A stretch of DNA of 64,000 bases from an uncultured Bacteroides sp. Its GTDB lineage: Bacteria; Bacteroidota; Bacteroidia; Bacteroidales; UBA932. Shown here piece after piece: positions 8,754 through 18,194 of the stretch (positions within the stretch are counted from its first letter, which is position 1; the number at the start of each line of letters is the position of its first letter). Below the pieces are notes generated by a model. It saw nothing but the letters and a program-made list of their open reading frames with translations, searched no databases and was not told where the DNA came from. The translations under genes were made by a program, and so were the position numbers. The DNA lies in NCBI GenBank assembly GCA_900546925.1, contig UREV01000008.1, positions 25,133 through 89,132 of the forward strand. The letters run 5' to 3'.

Positions 8754-9968
8754 TTAGATTCCGAGATAGTTAATGATGCCGGTTACGGCAGTCTTGGCTG
8801 AAGCTACTGCCTCCACTACGGTGGCAGGGCCCAAAATCAGGTCGCCGGCGATGAAAACACCAGGGAGACTGGTCTGCTGTGATTCGTCAGTGACGAGCCA
8901 ACCTCTATTAGTCTCAGGCTTTTCGTCTCCGAAAATGCTGTTGTCGATACTTGCGCTGATGGCTACAAGCATACTGTCGAACTCTACCTTGTGGTCTGAA
9001 CCCTCTATCATCTTGGTAGATACGCGTCCGTCAGCCCCTACGACATTCTCACATTTTCTCATGACAGCGATGTTGTTGCCCTCGATAGCTACAGGAACCT
9101 CGAAAACGCAGAACTTCACGCCTTCCTCTTGAGCTTCCTTCACCTCGAGTGTATTCGCAGGCATGTTCTCGAAAGTCTTTCTATAATATACTGTGACATC
9201 GTGACCCTGTCTGAGCGCTGTACGGCTGGCATCCATAGTGACATTTCCGCCTCCGATTACGAGAACTCTATCTCCAAGCTTATAAGAATCCGGATCCTTC
9301 AGATAATCAAGAGCATAGAGAATATTAGGATTATCCTCTCCCGGGATATCCAATCTTCTCGGAACGGCTGCTCCGGTAGCGATGAACACAGCATCGTAGT
9401 TCTCTCTCAATTCCTTTACGGAGATATCCCGGCCGATGCGCTTGCCACCTATGAATTCGATACCGGCTTCCGACATGATGCGGTCGTACTGCTCGATGTA
9501 TTTGCGGCTCAGTCTGAATTCAGGAATACCATAACGGAGTACGCCTCCAGGAAGAGGATTCTCGTCATAAATCACGACCTCACATCCGTGCTCCCTGAGA
9601 ATGAACGCTGCCGTTATGCCGGCAGGACCGGCACCGACGATAGCCACTTTCTTTCCGTTAGGAGTGCCCGGCGTGATGGAGGCATGGAAAAGATACTTTC
9701 CGGTAATCTCAGCCTCGATTTCATGCCACTTTACAGGCATCTTCTTTGCGTTCAAGACGCAATGCCCGTAACAAGCCTTGCTCCAATCGCATACGCGGCT
9801 AGTGATAGCTGAGAATGGGTTGTTCGCAAAAAGGAGACGGGCTGCTTCTTCGCCACGTCCCTCTTTATATAGTCTGATAGATGTAGGTACATCTGTCTTT
9901 ACGGCACATGCTGCCGAACATTTTGGTATTTTACATAACAGGCATCTTCCTGCTTCTGAGTTGATCAT
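8754..9968 (-). CDS. GltD/PreT-like FAD/NAD(P) oxidoreductase
   Basis: 404 residues. The N-terminus carries a Cys-rich Fe-S region (CLLCKIPKCSAACAVKTDVP, with further Cys near 59-70). The FAD Rossmann motif is VAIVGAGPAGITAAFIL, followed by PGGVLRYGIPEFRL, FIATGA, the NAD(P) motif VLVIGGGNVTMDASRTA and the C-terminal GVFIAGDLILGPATVVEAV. This is the glutamate synthase small-subunit fold, shared with PreT and NfnB. No large subunit lies beside it, so the electron partner is unknown. At 404 residues it is shorter than true GltD. Confidence 0.82.
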   Translation of the reverse strand: MINSEAGRCLLCKIPKCSAACAVKTDVPTSIRLYKEGRGEEAARLLFANNPFSAITSRVCDWSKACYGHCVLNAKKMPVKWHEIEAEITGKYLFHASITPGTPNGKKVAIVGAGPAGITAAFILREHGCEVVIYDENPLPGGVLRYGIPEFRLSRKYIEQYDRIMSEAGIEFIGGKRIGRDISVKELRENYDAVFIATGAAVPRRLDIPGEDNPNILYALDYLKDPDSYKLGDRVLVIGGGNVTMDASRTALRQGHDVTVYYRKTFENMPANTLEVKEAQEEGVKFCVFEVPVAIEGNNIAVMRKCENVVGADGRVSTKMIEGSDHKVEFDSMLVAISASIDNSIFGDEKPETNRGWLVTDESQQTSLPGVFIAGDLILGPATVVEAVASAKTAVTGIINYLGI

Positions 9969-10038
9969 AGCTTTAATTGTTTGTCTACGGCCGGCAAAGG
10001 TAAGAAGAATATTTGTTATTACAAAACGATTTTAATGT

Positions 10039-11088
10039 TTACTTGCCGTGTCCACCCTCCCCCTTATTGTTGAAGTACACCGTATTCGAAAGCCTGCTGG
10101 ACTTGCTGACCATATTCATAGGCTCCGAAGCCCATTTGCTTTTGTTTACGAATGATATTCCAGTGGCAGGAGGAACGATACAAGAGAAGAAATGACTGTT
10201 GAATATACCCCACTTGAATATACGGCTCCTGGTCTTCTTCTGCAATTCGTTCAGCTTCAGGACTTTTATAATGGTCTTTCTCTTCGAATTATAATCCTCG
10301 TGAGTCATCATCTGCAGACCTCTGTAATACATGTTCACGCTCATGCGCCGGTACTGCTTGCGCAGTTTTCCGGATACGTCTGACGAGCATCTCGCGAAGG
10401 TTCCTGCCAATGAGAATGAACACTGGAGGCTGGAAAGTTTGTGGGCGGCCCTGATGGTGTCCGGATGCACCCTATATGCGTAAAACTCCATCGGAGTGTA
10501 CACGCACCTGAGATTTCTGCAGAAAAGCCTTGCGAAAAGTTCCGGATCCTCGTCGAACGAGAAACTTTCGTCGAAAAGGAGTCCATTCATCTTTTCTTTC
10601 CGGATCAATGCCAAGAAGAACGACAATTCTCCGGCGAATCCGTCACGGAGCATTCTATGTCTGCTTATTACTTTATTGGCCACGCAGTTGTGACGCCTGT
10701 GAGATGTGATTTTCTTTCCGTCCTCATCCACATATACATATTCGCCTTTTACGATATCTGCATGATGCTTTTCAGCCAAGCCGTGCAAGGTGGAAAGTGT
10801 GTCTGGAGAAAACCAGAAATCATCGGCATTGACAAATATAACATACTGGCCTTCAGCCCTTTCGAGACCATAGTTCTTGGCGGAAGCCGGGCCGTCGTTC
10901 TTTTTGTGGAATACTCTTACTCGATGGTCGTCATTTGCATATTTGTCGCAGATGGTGCCCGTTGAATCCTTGCTTCCGTCATCTACGAGAAGCAATTCAA
11001 AATCTTTATATGTCTGTCCGAGAATGCTTTCTACGCAGGCATGGACGTATTTTTCAGCGTTATATAGCGGTACAATAATCGAAATCAT
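10039..11088 (-). CDS. GT-A glycosyltransferase family 2
   Basis: About 349 residues from the preferred start MISIIVPLYNAEKYV; an upstream ATG at 11112 would add eight residues that do not belong to the fold. Seen are the SIIVPLYNAEKYV first strand, LLLVDDGSKDSTG, and the metal-binding VNADDFW. The C-terminal ~130 residues are basic and without membrane spans. It should transfer a sugar to a surface glycan or lipid acceptor in the cytoplasm. It is isolated, not in a polysaccharide cluster. Confidence 0.85.
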   Translation of the reverse strand: MISIIVPLYNAEKYVHACVESILGQTYKDFELLLVDDGSKDSTGTICDKYANDDHRVRVFHKKNDGPASAKNYGLERAEGQYVIFVNADDFWFSPDTLSTLHGLAEKHHADIVKGEYVYVDEDGKKITSHRRHNCVANKVISRHRMLRDGFAGELSFFLALIRKEKMNGLLFDESFSFDEDPELFARLFCRNLRCVYTPMEFYAYRVHPDTIRAAHKLSSLQCSFSLAGTFARCSSDVSGKLRKQYRRMSVNMYYRGLQMMTHEDYNSKRKTIIKVLKLNELQKKTRSRIFKWGIFNSHFFSCIVPPATGISFVNKSKWASEPMNMVSKSSRLSNTVYFNNKGEGGHGK

Positions 11089-11176
11089 AGCAATTTTCAC
11101 GTTCTCTCTCACAAAAATAATACATACTATGATAATATCAAAACGAATTAATATATATATATTGGTTAATGTTACG

Positions 11177-11210
11177 TTTGTGTTCTCGAATAGACATTTT
11201 ATTAATTTTG
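11177..11210 (+). promoter_or_regulatory. Putative promoter of the TonB receptor gene
   Basis: TTTG at 11177-11180 and TAATTTTG at 11203-11210 are separated by 22 bp. A second -7-like TACCTTTG follows at 11213-11220. Transcription would give a leader of ~90 nt before the likely start at 11311. Confidence 0.5.
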
Positions 11211-11234
11211 TGTACCTTTGTGCTCGTATAATTT

Positions 11235-11289
11235 GAATTTCACCTGACTTTTTATGGGTATCCGGAATCCATTTATCAGGGTGAAGTTC
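11235..11289 (+). promoter_or_regulatory. Structured 5' leader hairpin of the TonB receptor
   Basis: GAATTTCACCTGA (11235-11247) pairs with TCAGGGTGAAGTTC (11276-11289) with one bulge and one G-U; an inner ATGG/CCAT pair extends it. It lies 21 nt before the ATG at 11311. It is too short and lacks the conserved boxes for a cobalamin riboswitch. Confidence 0.5.
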
Positions 11290-11310
11290 CTAAACACCAA
11301 TCTTTTAGTA

Positions 11311-13317
11311 ATGAAAAACATTTGGAGCTGCCGTGCGGCAGTGGTCCTTTTTCTTTTGACATCTGCGGGAGTTTTCTCAGTTTCCGCGGAAAACGGACAG
11401 GACAATCATCCAGTAAGACTAGATTCTGTTTCAGTAACGGGGAGCCGTGTACCTGTAGCATTGGGCAAAAGTGCCAGAATCGTCACACTCATGGACAGCA
11501 CCACCCTCGCTTCACTCCCTGTGCAGAGTGTCAATGATCTTCTGAAATATGTGGCAGGCATAGATGTACGCCAGCGTGGAGATCTTGGTGCCCAGACTGA
11601 TATCAGTATGAGAGGAGGTACAAGCGACCAGATAGCAGTATTCCTTAATGGTATAAATATCTGCGATCCGCAGACAGGACATAATGCAGTCGATTTCCCT
11701 GTAGACGTACATGATATCGACCGGATCGAAGTGCTTTCGGGCCCTGCAGGCGTGGCATATGGTTCATCATCATTGACAGGAGCCATAAATATCGTCACTA
11801 AAAAAGCTGCGGGACGCGAAGTTTCAGCTCACGCCGAGGGCGGTTCTTTCGGCTTTTTCGACGGTGGGGCTTCGTTCGGCTGGACGGCGGGAGATTTTTC
11901 TTCCAAACTTTCGGCTTCATACCTTCGCTCAGACGGTTTCAACCATAATTCTGAGGGTGGTCTCAATACTGATTATCAGACAGTTAAGGCTTTCTGGCAG
12001 GGTTCGTACAAGACTTCTGCAGCTGATATCGACTGGCATGCAGGCGTGAGTGTCAGGGACTTTGGTTCCAATACCTTCTACAGTGCCAAGTTCGATAACC
12101 AGTTCGAGCACACCATGAAGACTTACGGAGCGGTATCAGCCCAGACTCATGGATTTATAAAGTTCAAACCTTCTGTTTACTGGAACCGCAGCGAGGACCG
12201 TTTCGAACTCGTCCGCGATAATCCTGACAAGGTCCCGTTCAACTATCATCGTACAAGTGTCTGGGGTGTAAACCTGAACAGCTGGTTCGAGACCGTGGCC
12301 GGAAAAACTGCCTTCGGCGCGGAAATGAGAAATGAAGACCTCTTGAGCACGAATCTCGGTGAGCCGCTCGCTTCTCCTAAAAAGATACATGGCGACGCTG
12401 AGAAGACTTACGCCAAAGGACTTAACAGAACAAATATCAGCCTGTTCCTGGAGCACTCCATCGACATAGCCAACGTTTCTGCATCTGCAGGCGTGGCTGC
12501 CGTGAAGAACACCGGAAACGAGGATGATTTCAAATTCTATCCGGGTGTGAATGTCAGCTGGCGTTTCCTCGGTGACTGGAAAGTCTATGCGTCCTACAAC
12601 TCGTCCCTCCGTATGCCGACTTTCACCGAGCTCTATTATTCGGTCGGTGGCCATGCGGCGGACAAGAACCTGAAGGCCGAAAAGATGCAGTCTGTCGAGG
12701 GGGGACTCCGTTTCTCTCGTCCTTGGATCAATGCCGTGGCGACTGTTTATTACAACATGGGAAGCGACATGATCGACTGGACCAAGGATTTGTCTGAAGG
12801 CGAAGACGCTCCGTGGCGTTCGTGCAACTATACGAAAATCAACACTTTCGGTCAGGAGTTTTCTGCTAGAGTAGATTTTCCGAGGATGCTGGTCCGTGAC
12901 GATTTCTTCCTGAGAAACATCGATGTCACATACAGTCACATTTCCCAGGACAAGAAACTCGGTTCTACCGTGCAGTCCAAATATGCGCTCGAATATCTCA
13001 AGCACAAAGTGGTCGTGAGATCCGATTTCCATATCTGGAAGAATTTGAGTGCCAATGCTGCATGGCGTTGGCAGGAGAGGGAAGGAAACTACGAGTTGTT
13101 CGAGAACAAGGTTTCCAAAGGAATGGTTGCTTACAGGCCATATTCTCTTGTGGACGTAAGGCTTTCCTGGGACTCTGCTTTCCGTCGTGGACCTTCGTAT
13201 AATGTTTATGTAGAAGTAAATAACCTTCTCGACCATAAGTATTTCGACTATGGTAACGTTCCTCAGCCAGGTATTATGGCCAAGGCGGGTATTATATTGA
13301 ATGTAGGACTCAGATAA
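11311..13317 (+). CDS. TonB-dependent outer-membrane receptor, BtuB-like
   Basis: 668 residues from MKNIWSCRAAVVLFLLTSAG, a good signal peptide; the upstream ATG at 11254 lies inside the leader hairpin region. A Plug domain follows: LDSVSVTGSRVPV, SVNDLLKYVAGIDVRQRG, DISMRGGTSDQIAVFLNG, DIDRIEVLSGPAGVAYGSSSLTGAINIVTK. The rest is a 22-strand-type barrel ending in an aromatic terminus (GIILNVGLR). The short plug without a carboxypeptidase-like extension groups it with BtuB-like vitamin or metal-chelate receptors rather than SusC. The substrate is not shown by the sequence. It overlaps the next gene by 1 bp. Confidence 0.88.
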   Translation: MKNIWSCRAAVVLFLLTSAGVFSVSAENGQDNHPVRLDSVSVTGSRVPVALGKSARIVTLMDSTTLASLPVQSVNDLLKYVAGIDVRQRGDLGAQTDISMRGGTSDQIAVFLNGINICDPQTGHNAVDFPVDVHDIDRIEVLSGPAGVAYGSSSLTGAINIVTKKAAGREVSAHAEGGSFGFFDGGASFGWTAGDFSSKLSASYLRSDGFNHNSEGGLNTDYQTVKAFWQGSYKTSAADIDWHAGVSVRDFGSNTFYSAKFDNQFEHTMKTYGAVSAQTHGFIKFKPSVYWNRSEDRFELVRDNPDKVPFNYHRTSVWGVNLNSWFETVAGKTAFGAEMRNEDLLSTNLGEPLASPKKIHGDAEKTYAKGLNRTNISLFLEHSIDIANVSASAGVAAVKNTGNEDDFKFYPGVNVSWRFLGDWKVYASYNSSLRMPTFTELYYSVGGHAADKNLKAEKMQSVEGGLRFSRPWINAVATVYYNMGSDMIDWTKDLSEGEDAPWRSCNYTKINTFGQEFSARVDFPRMLVRDDFFLRNIDVTYSHISQDKKLGSTVQSKYALEYLKHKVVVRSDFHIWKNLSANAAWRWQEREGNYELFENKVSKGMVAYRPYSLVDVRLSWDSAFRRGPSYNVYVEVNNLLDHKYFDYGNVPQPGIMAKAGIILNVGLR

Positions 13318-14075
13318 TGAAAGAAATTACCATCCCGTCACCGGCAGGTGATATTTACGCAGTTTTGTCGCCCGCTGTCGGCGAAACATCATCAGACAAG
13401 CCTCTTGTCGTGATTTGTCATGGGCTCATGATGAATTCTTGGCTGAACCCCGTGAGAGGAATTTCGGATGGGTTCAATGCTGCCGGATATGATACTCTAC
13501 GTTTCGATTTCCGCGGAAGCGGACATAGTACCGGAAATATCACTGAAATGACACCGTTGACGGAGGTTGGTGATTTGCAAGCAGTTATAAGCTACGTGCA
13601 ATTGGCATTGACCCGAAACATAATTCTTTGCGGGCACTCGCTGGGCGGGCTGGTTTCGCTCATTACGGCGGCGGGGCTGGAGCAGGCGGGGGAGAGCATT
13701 CTCAAGGGGCTGGTCATGTTCGCGCCGGCGGTGAATGTGGAGGCTGATTCGAAGGCGGGGCGTGTGGGCCTGGAGACGTTCGATCCTGTGAATATCCCTG
13801 ATACTGTGGCAGTTTGGGGCTCGGAGCTGGGGCGTTGCTATTTCACTACCGCGATGAACCTGGATACGTACCGGACAATTTCAGGTTATACGGGGCCGCT
13901 TTGTGTGCTGATGGGGGAGCGCGACAAACTTGTGACTTGCGATTATTCGAGTAAAATAAATGCAGCCCTGCCACAAGCAGAGCTGCATGTCATTCCAAAA
14001 GGTGATCATTTGTTTTCCAGAGGGATACGGGCTAAAGCGCTCGATATCGCATTGGAATTTATGTCACGTCTATAG
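13317..14075 (+). CDS. Alpha/beta hydrolase
   Basis: 252 residues. The oxyanion region is VVICHGLMMNSWLNP, the RFDFRGSGHSTG loop follows, and the nucleophile elbow is CGHSLGGLVSL. The acid is likely in MGERDKLVT and the His in IPKGDHLFSRG. The start overlaps the receptor stop (TAATG), which indicates translational coupling. It resembles FrsA/YqiA-like esterases that process small esters; whether it acts on the receptor's ligand, as esterases for siderophores do, is inference. It overlaps the convergent kinase gene by 6 bp. Confidence 0.82.
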   Translation: MKEITIPSPAGDIYAVLSPAVGETSSDKPLVVICHGLMMNSWLNPVRGISDGFNAAGYDTLRFDFRGSGHSTGNITEMTPLTEVGDLQAVISYVQLALTRNIILCGHSLGGLVSLITAAGLEQAGESILKGLVMFAPAVNVEADSKAGRVGLETFDPVNIPDTVAVWGSELGRCYFTTAMNLDTYRTISGYTGPLCVLMGERDKLVTCDYSSKINAALPQAELHVIPKGDHLFSRGIRAKALDIALEFMSRL

Positions 14076-15203
14076 TGAAGCGATGTAGTCGGCCATCTCT
14101 TTGCTGTGCTCCATAGCGCTCTGGAACAGAGCCATTTGCGCACGTGCACGGACGAAGTTATGGTCTATATATTTTGTCTTGTAATAGACATCACCGTTCA
14201 AATAATCTGCCAGGAATCGGACGGCCTGCATGAAAGGAAACATGCACGCTGCGTATGGCAGATTTTTCTTTTCCATATCGGTCAGGAATCCGCCTGCTGA
14301 TTCGATGTAACCTTTCGCGAACGACTTGAAAATCTCCATGTCGAAACTTATTTTCGAAGTGTCCGGCTCGTCTTCAGCCGCTGTGCATGCCGCTGTTCTC
14401 AGGAAGTCGCCGAAATCAGAGAATATGAAGCTTGGCATCACGGTATCCAAGTCAATGACGCACAATACGTTGCCATCTTTGTCGAAGAGGATGTTGTTCA
14501 CCTTCGTGTCGCAGTGGCAGATGCGTTTCGGGAGGACGCCTTCGCGGAACATTTGCTCGGCTTTGCACATCTCGATGCTGTTTTCGTCGATCTCGTCTAT
14601 CATGGCGATTACTTCGTCACTATGGTCGGGATCGTTGTCTATCGGATGCCTTCCGTCACCTTCTTCGGGGTCGTCTATTCTGCAGAATTTGTCGTTTTCT
14701 ACTGCTTCTATGAGCTGGCTCATTCTGAATTCCATGTTGTGAAAGTTCGGAATGGTCTCTCCCAGTGGCTCTTGCAAATCTGAGAGCATTGCCTCGAAGT
14801 TACCGAAAGCCTTGCCTGTGAGGTATGAATATTCTGGTGTTACGGTTTCGTATGTGTATGCGTCAGGAATGAAAACGGAGACTCTCCAGAATGTGCCGTC
14901 GGCCTCTGCGTAAGTCTTGCCGGTCTCTTTCGCCGGTATGAATTTCAGCACCTGACGGTCGATGTCGGCTTCTCCCGCAGCTTCGAGTTTCTCCCTGATA
15001 TGACCCGTTACCGCCTCTATATTGTGCTGGAGAAGGTCAATGTCGGTGAAGACGGCATTGTTAATTTTCTGGAGTACATAGTCAGGTGCGCCTTCTGCGG
15101 TGTGGACTTTATATGTGTCGTTTATTAATCCGTTTCCCAAAGGTGAGATTTCGAGAACCTCACCTTTAAGATCGAATTTGGAAACTATGTCTTTAAGTTC
15201 CAT
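14070..15203 (-). CDS. Aminoglycoside-phosphotransferase-fold kinase, NahK-like
   Basis: 377 residues. N-terminal GNGLINDTYKV is the nucleotide-binding loop and YVLQKINNAVF holds the ATP-binding Lys. The catalytic Brenner-type motif is ICHCDTKVNNILFD, followed by the metal-binding CVIDLDTVMPSFIFSDFGD. This pattern matches N-acetylhexosamine 1-kinases and the 'mucin desulfatase' relatives found in gut bacteria, which phosphorylate GlcNAc/GalNAc released from mucin glycans. Substrate is inferred from the family. It is the last gene in a minus-strand series. Confidence 0.78.
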   Translation of the reverse strand: MELKDIVSKFDLKGEVLEISPLGNGLINDTYKVHTAEGAPDYVLQKINNAVFTDIDLLQHNIEAVTGHIREKLEAAGEADIDRQVLKFIPAKETGKTYAEADGTFWRVSVFIPDAYTYETVTPEYSYLTGKAFGNFEAMLSDLQEPLGETIPNFHNMEFRMSQLIEAVENDKFCRIDDPEEGDGRHPIDNDPDHSDEVIAMIDEIDENSIEMCKAEQMFREGVLPKRICHCDTKVNNILFDKDGNVLCVIDLDTVMPSFIFSDFGDFLRTAACTAAEDEPDTSKISFDMEIFKSFAKGYIESAGGFLTDMEKKNLPYAACMFPFMQAVRFLADYLNGDVYYKTKYIDHNFVRARAQMALFQSAMEHSKEMADYIASL

Positions 15204-15236
15204 ATGATTAAATTTGTTTCGCGTTTGCCGGACAGG

Positions 15237-16037
15237 TTACAGGTTTGCAGTCGCTGCTGCCGCCTTGGCTGCTGCTTCAGCGAAGTCGTCGCCTGAGGAG
15301 GCGTAGATGATTCCGCGTGAAGAGTTTATTAGGAGACCTCCACGGCTGTTGGAACCGTGTGCCATGACTTCTTCCGCTGAGCCGCCCTGTGCACCTACGC
15401 CAGGTACGAGGAAGAAGTTATCCGGACAGAATGTCCTTATCTCAGCGAGTTTGTCAGCTTTCGTGGCGCCTACGACGAACATCATGTTCTCAGGGGTGGA
15501 AATGGACATCATCTTTTCCATAACTACCTGATAGAGAGGTTTGCCGTCCTGCTGTGCGAGCTGGAAATCTGCTGAAGATTTGTTGGAGGACAATGCCACT
15601 ACGATGGCGTATTTGCCTTTGTATTCGAGGAACGGAGTGACTGTTTCGCTGCCCATATACGGTGAGATGGTGGCAGCGTCGAAGTCCATGGTCTCGAAGA
15701 AGGTCTTGGCATACATTTTAGCAGTATTGCCTATGTCTCCGCGTTTTGCATCAGCGATAATGAACTGCTCAGGATGGTTTGTCCTGATATGGTCCACGGT
15801 CTTTTCGAGGGCTTCAAGTCCTTCTCTGCCATAGCACTCATAGAATGCAAGGTTCGGTTTGTATGCTATGCAATGCGCAGATGTCGCATCGATAATCTCG
15901 CGGTTGAATGTGAAAAGGGCTTCGGAAAGCGGCATTGACCTTAACCTTTCCGGAATTTTGTTGAAGTCCGTATCGAGACCGACGCAGAGCATGGATTTTT
16001 TGGCCTGAATCTGGTCGAACAATTCTTTTGTTGTCAT
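15237..16037 (-). CDS. pyrF: Orotidine-5'-phosphate decarboxylase
   Basis: 266 residues, the longer PyrF subfamily 2. MLCVGLDTDFNKIP opens the barrel and the catalytic charged network is FIIADAKRGDIGNTAK. FLVPGVGAQGGS and LLINSSRGIIYAS form the phosphate-binding part. It converts OMP to UMP in pyrimidine synthesis. It lies 12 bp after the DPP IV gene and 33 bp before the kinase gene on the same strand. Confidence 0.95.
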   Translation of the reverse strand: MTTKELFDQIQAKKSMLCVGLDTDFNKIPERLRSMPLSEALFTFNREIIDATSAHCIAYKPNLAFYECYGREGLEALEKTVDHIRTNHPEQFIIADAKRGDIGNTAKMYAKTFFETMDFDAATISPYMGSETVTPFLEYKGKYAIVVALSSNKSSADFQLAQQDGKPLYQVVMEKMMSISTPENMMFVVGATKADKLAEIRTFCPDNFFLVPGVGAQGGSAEEVMAHGSNSRGGLLINSSRGIIYASSGDDFAEAAAKAAAATANL

Positions 16038-16049
16038 TGTATTGAAGAA

Positions 16050-18194
16050 TTAGAGATAGTCTTCGAAATAGAGGGTGACTTTGTCCATCAGGTGGATTCT
16101 GTCGTGTCCTCTTACGTTGTGCTCGGCGCATGGGTAAGGGAAGTAGTCTACCTGTACGAGGTTCTTTACGCACTCGCGCACGAAGCTGAGGCTGTGCTCC
16201 CAAACCACGGTGTTGTCGATGGCTCCCTGGCAGATGAGGAGTTTGCCCTTAAGGTCATTGACTCTGCCGAGGAGGCTGGTGGCAGCGAATCCTTCTGCGT
16301 TGGTCTCAGGGGTTTCCATGTAGCGCTCGCCGTACATTATTTCGTACCATTTCCAGTCGATTACCGGACCGCCGGCTACTCCTACTTTGAATACGTCAGG
16401 GTGGTTGACCATGAGTGAGATGGTCATGTAACCGCCATAGCTCCAGCCGTGTACGCCGATTCTGTCTTTATCTACGTAAGGCATGGTCATGAGCTGACGG
16501 AGTCCCGCCATCTGGTCTTCCATTTCTGCCTTTCCGCACTGTTTATGGATGGCTTTCTCGTATTCTGCGCCATGACGTTCTGTACCTCTGTTGTCCTGGA
16601 CGTAAACGATGTAGCCGCGCTCTGCCATGTACATTTCCCAAAGTCGAGCCTGACCGAGCCAGCTGTTGTCCACGAGCTGGAGGTGTGGTCCACCGTATAC
16701 GTAAAGTATTACAGGATATTTCTTTGCAGGGTCGAAGCCGTTAGGAAGGATGAGTCTGAAGTTGTTGTCGAATTTGCCGTCGCCGCTCTTTACTGTTCCG
16801 AGGATGACTTCTCCGGTCTTGTATTCTTTAAGCGGATCTTCTGCTGTGAAGAGTGTACGGCTGGTCTTTCCGTCTGTAGAGCAGAGTTTTACGACTGTAG
16901 GGACATTTATGCTGCTGTAGCTGTCGATGAACCAGGTGCCGTTGTCATTGATCCTGACATTGTGCCAACCGTCATCTTTGGTGAGTCTCACTGGGGTGTC
17001 GGTCTTTACGGCGCCTTTGCGTGAGACTGAGACATTTACGCTGAACAGGTGGTTCTCGGCGCTGGATACTTCTGATGAGGTGTAGAATACTTTCTGGCCG
17101 TTCTCGGCAACGAATTGAACGTCGGCCTGGACCTTGGTGATTCTGTCGATATTGCCCAGAGTATCACAGAGATAGAGGCTCTTGTAGCCGTCTCTGTTGT
17201 CGGTGCTGTAGATGAATTTGTCTGAGAATCCGAACCAATGCAGCGGGTTGGCAGGCTCGATCCATTTCTCGTTGTCTTCAGTGAGGATGGTTTTCTCGAA
17301 TTTTCCGTCAGATGCCCTGTACATGTTCAGGTGCATGTGTTTCTGGGTTCTGTCGAGGACCTGGATGAAGATGTGTTTCGCGTCCGGTGACCATGTCACG
17401 TTGGTGAGGTACTGGTCGTATCCGAAGTCGTCGGCCTGTACGTAAACGGTGGTGTTTTCCGCGAGGTCGTAGATGCCGAGGCGGATGTTTTCGGACATCA
17501 TTCCGTTCATCGGGTATTTGATGTTTACGAGAGATCCGGTGCGTGTTGTGATGTCAAGTAGCGGGAAATCAGTAACTTTGCTTTCGTCTTTTCTGTAAAA
17601 TGCGATGTTTTTTCCGTCAGGTGACCAGAAGATTCCTCCGCTGATGCCGAACTCGTTTCTGCTGACTGTCTGGCCGTAGACGATGCCCGGGCCTTCGCTC
17701 TCCGCAATCGTGCAGATATGTTTTCTTTGGTCGATGTAGTAGAGGCTGTTGCCTACTGTAAATGCGAGTGCCGGTGCCGTGCCGATCGCCCTGTTTCCGG
17801 CCATCACGCTCATGAATCCGTTCGCCGCAGGGTTCGGTGTGATGTTGGCCGCGCCCTCCGGAAGTTCCTTCGTCAGGTATTTGCCGGCTTTCGCCGTATA
17901 GGCTCCAAGTATAGGGTCTTCGTTTATGTCAATGCCTTTTTCCGCGTCTGCGAGTTGTTGTTTGCCGTCTTTCAGGTAGACGTATGAGTTTTCGCCGTAC
18001 CAGGCAGCGCTGAATTTTGCAGGCCATGTCTTGGATGAGTAGATGGCTTCTTCCATCGTCATCAGTTTACCATTGTCGTTTGCCGGATGGGTGGCTTTGA
18101 TTTTCATGCCATCTGGCAGTGGATATGTGTTGGCATTCATTGCCATGGCAGAGGCGAAGATTGCTATCGCTGCCGATAATAGTTTAGTGTTCAT
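16050..18194 (-). CDS. Dipeptidyl peptidase IV (S9B)
   Basis: 714 residues with a signal peptide (LLSAAIAIFASAMAMNANTYP). The N-terminal half is a beta-propeller with WSPDGKNIAFYR- and WSPDAKHIFIQ-type blades; the C-terminal half is the prolyl-peptidase hydrolase. The nucleophile is in GVHGWSYGGYM, the acid in ICQGAIDNTV and the His in HNVRGHDRIHL. The enzyme removes Xaa-Pro dipeptides in the periplasm, part of peptide use in Bacteroidota. The start overlaps the stop of the 126-residue membrane protein upstream (TAATG). Confidence 0.93.
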   Translation of the reverse strand: MNTKLLSAAIAIFASAMAMNANTYPLPDGMKIKATHPANDNGKLMTMEEAIYSSKTWPAKFSAAWYGENSYVYLKDGKQQLADAEKGIDINEDPILGAYTAKAGKYLTKELPEGAANITPNPAANGFMSVMAGNRAIGTAPALAFTVGNSLYYIDQRKHICTIAESEGPGIVYGQTVSRNEFGISGGIFWSPDGKNIAFYRKDESKVTDFPLLDITTRTGSLVNIKYPMNGMMSENIRLGIYDLAENTTVYVQADDFGYDQYLTNVTWSPDAKHIFIQVLDRTQKHMHLNMYRASDGKFEKTILTEDNEKWIEPANPLHWFGFSDKFIYSTDNRDGYKSLYLCDTLGNIDRITKVQADVQFVAENGQKVFYTSSEVSSAENHLFSVNVSVSRKGAVKTDTPVRLTKDDGWHNVRINDNGTWFIDSYSSINVPTVVKLCSTDGKTSRTLFTAEDPLKEYKTGEVILGTVKSGDGKFDNNFRLILPNGFDPAKKYPVILYVYGGPHLQLVDNSWLGQARLWEMYMAERGYIVYVQDNRGTERHGAEYEKAIHKQCGKAEMEDQMAGLRQLMTMPYVDKDRIGVHGWSYGGYMTISLMVNHPDVFKVGVAGGPVIDWKWYEIMYGERYMETPETNAEGFAATSLLGRVNDLKGKLLICQGAIDNTVVWEHSLSFVRECVKNLVQVDYFPYPCAEHNVRGHDRIHLMDKVTLYFEDYL

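Noticed and set aside
10341..10965. Long open frames opposite the glycosyltransferase and DPP IV genes
   Set aside because: They are antisense shadows of strongly recognisable genes.
11113..11310. Cobalamin riboswitch before the BtuB-like gene
   Set aside because: The leader is ~90 nt and lacks the conserved cobalamin-box sequence.
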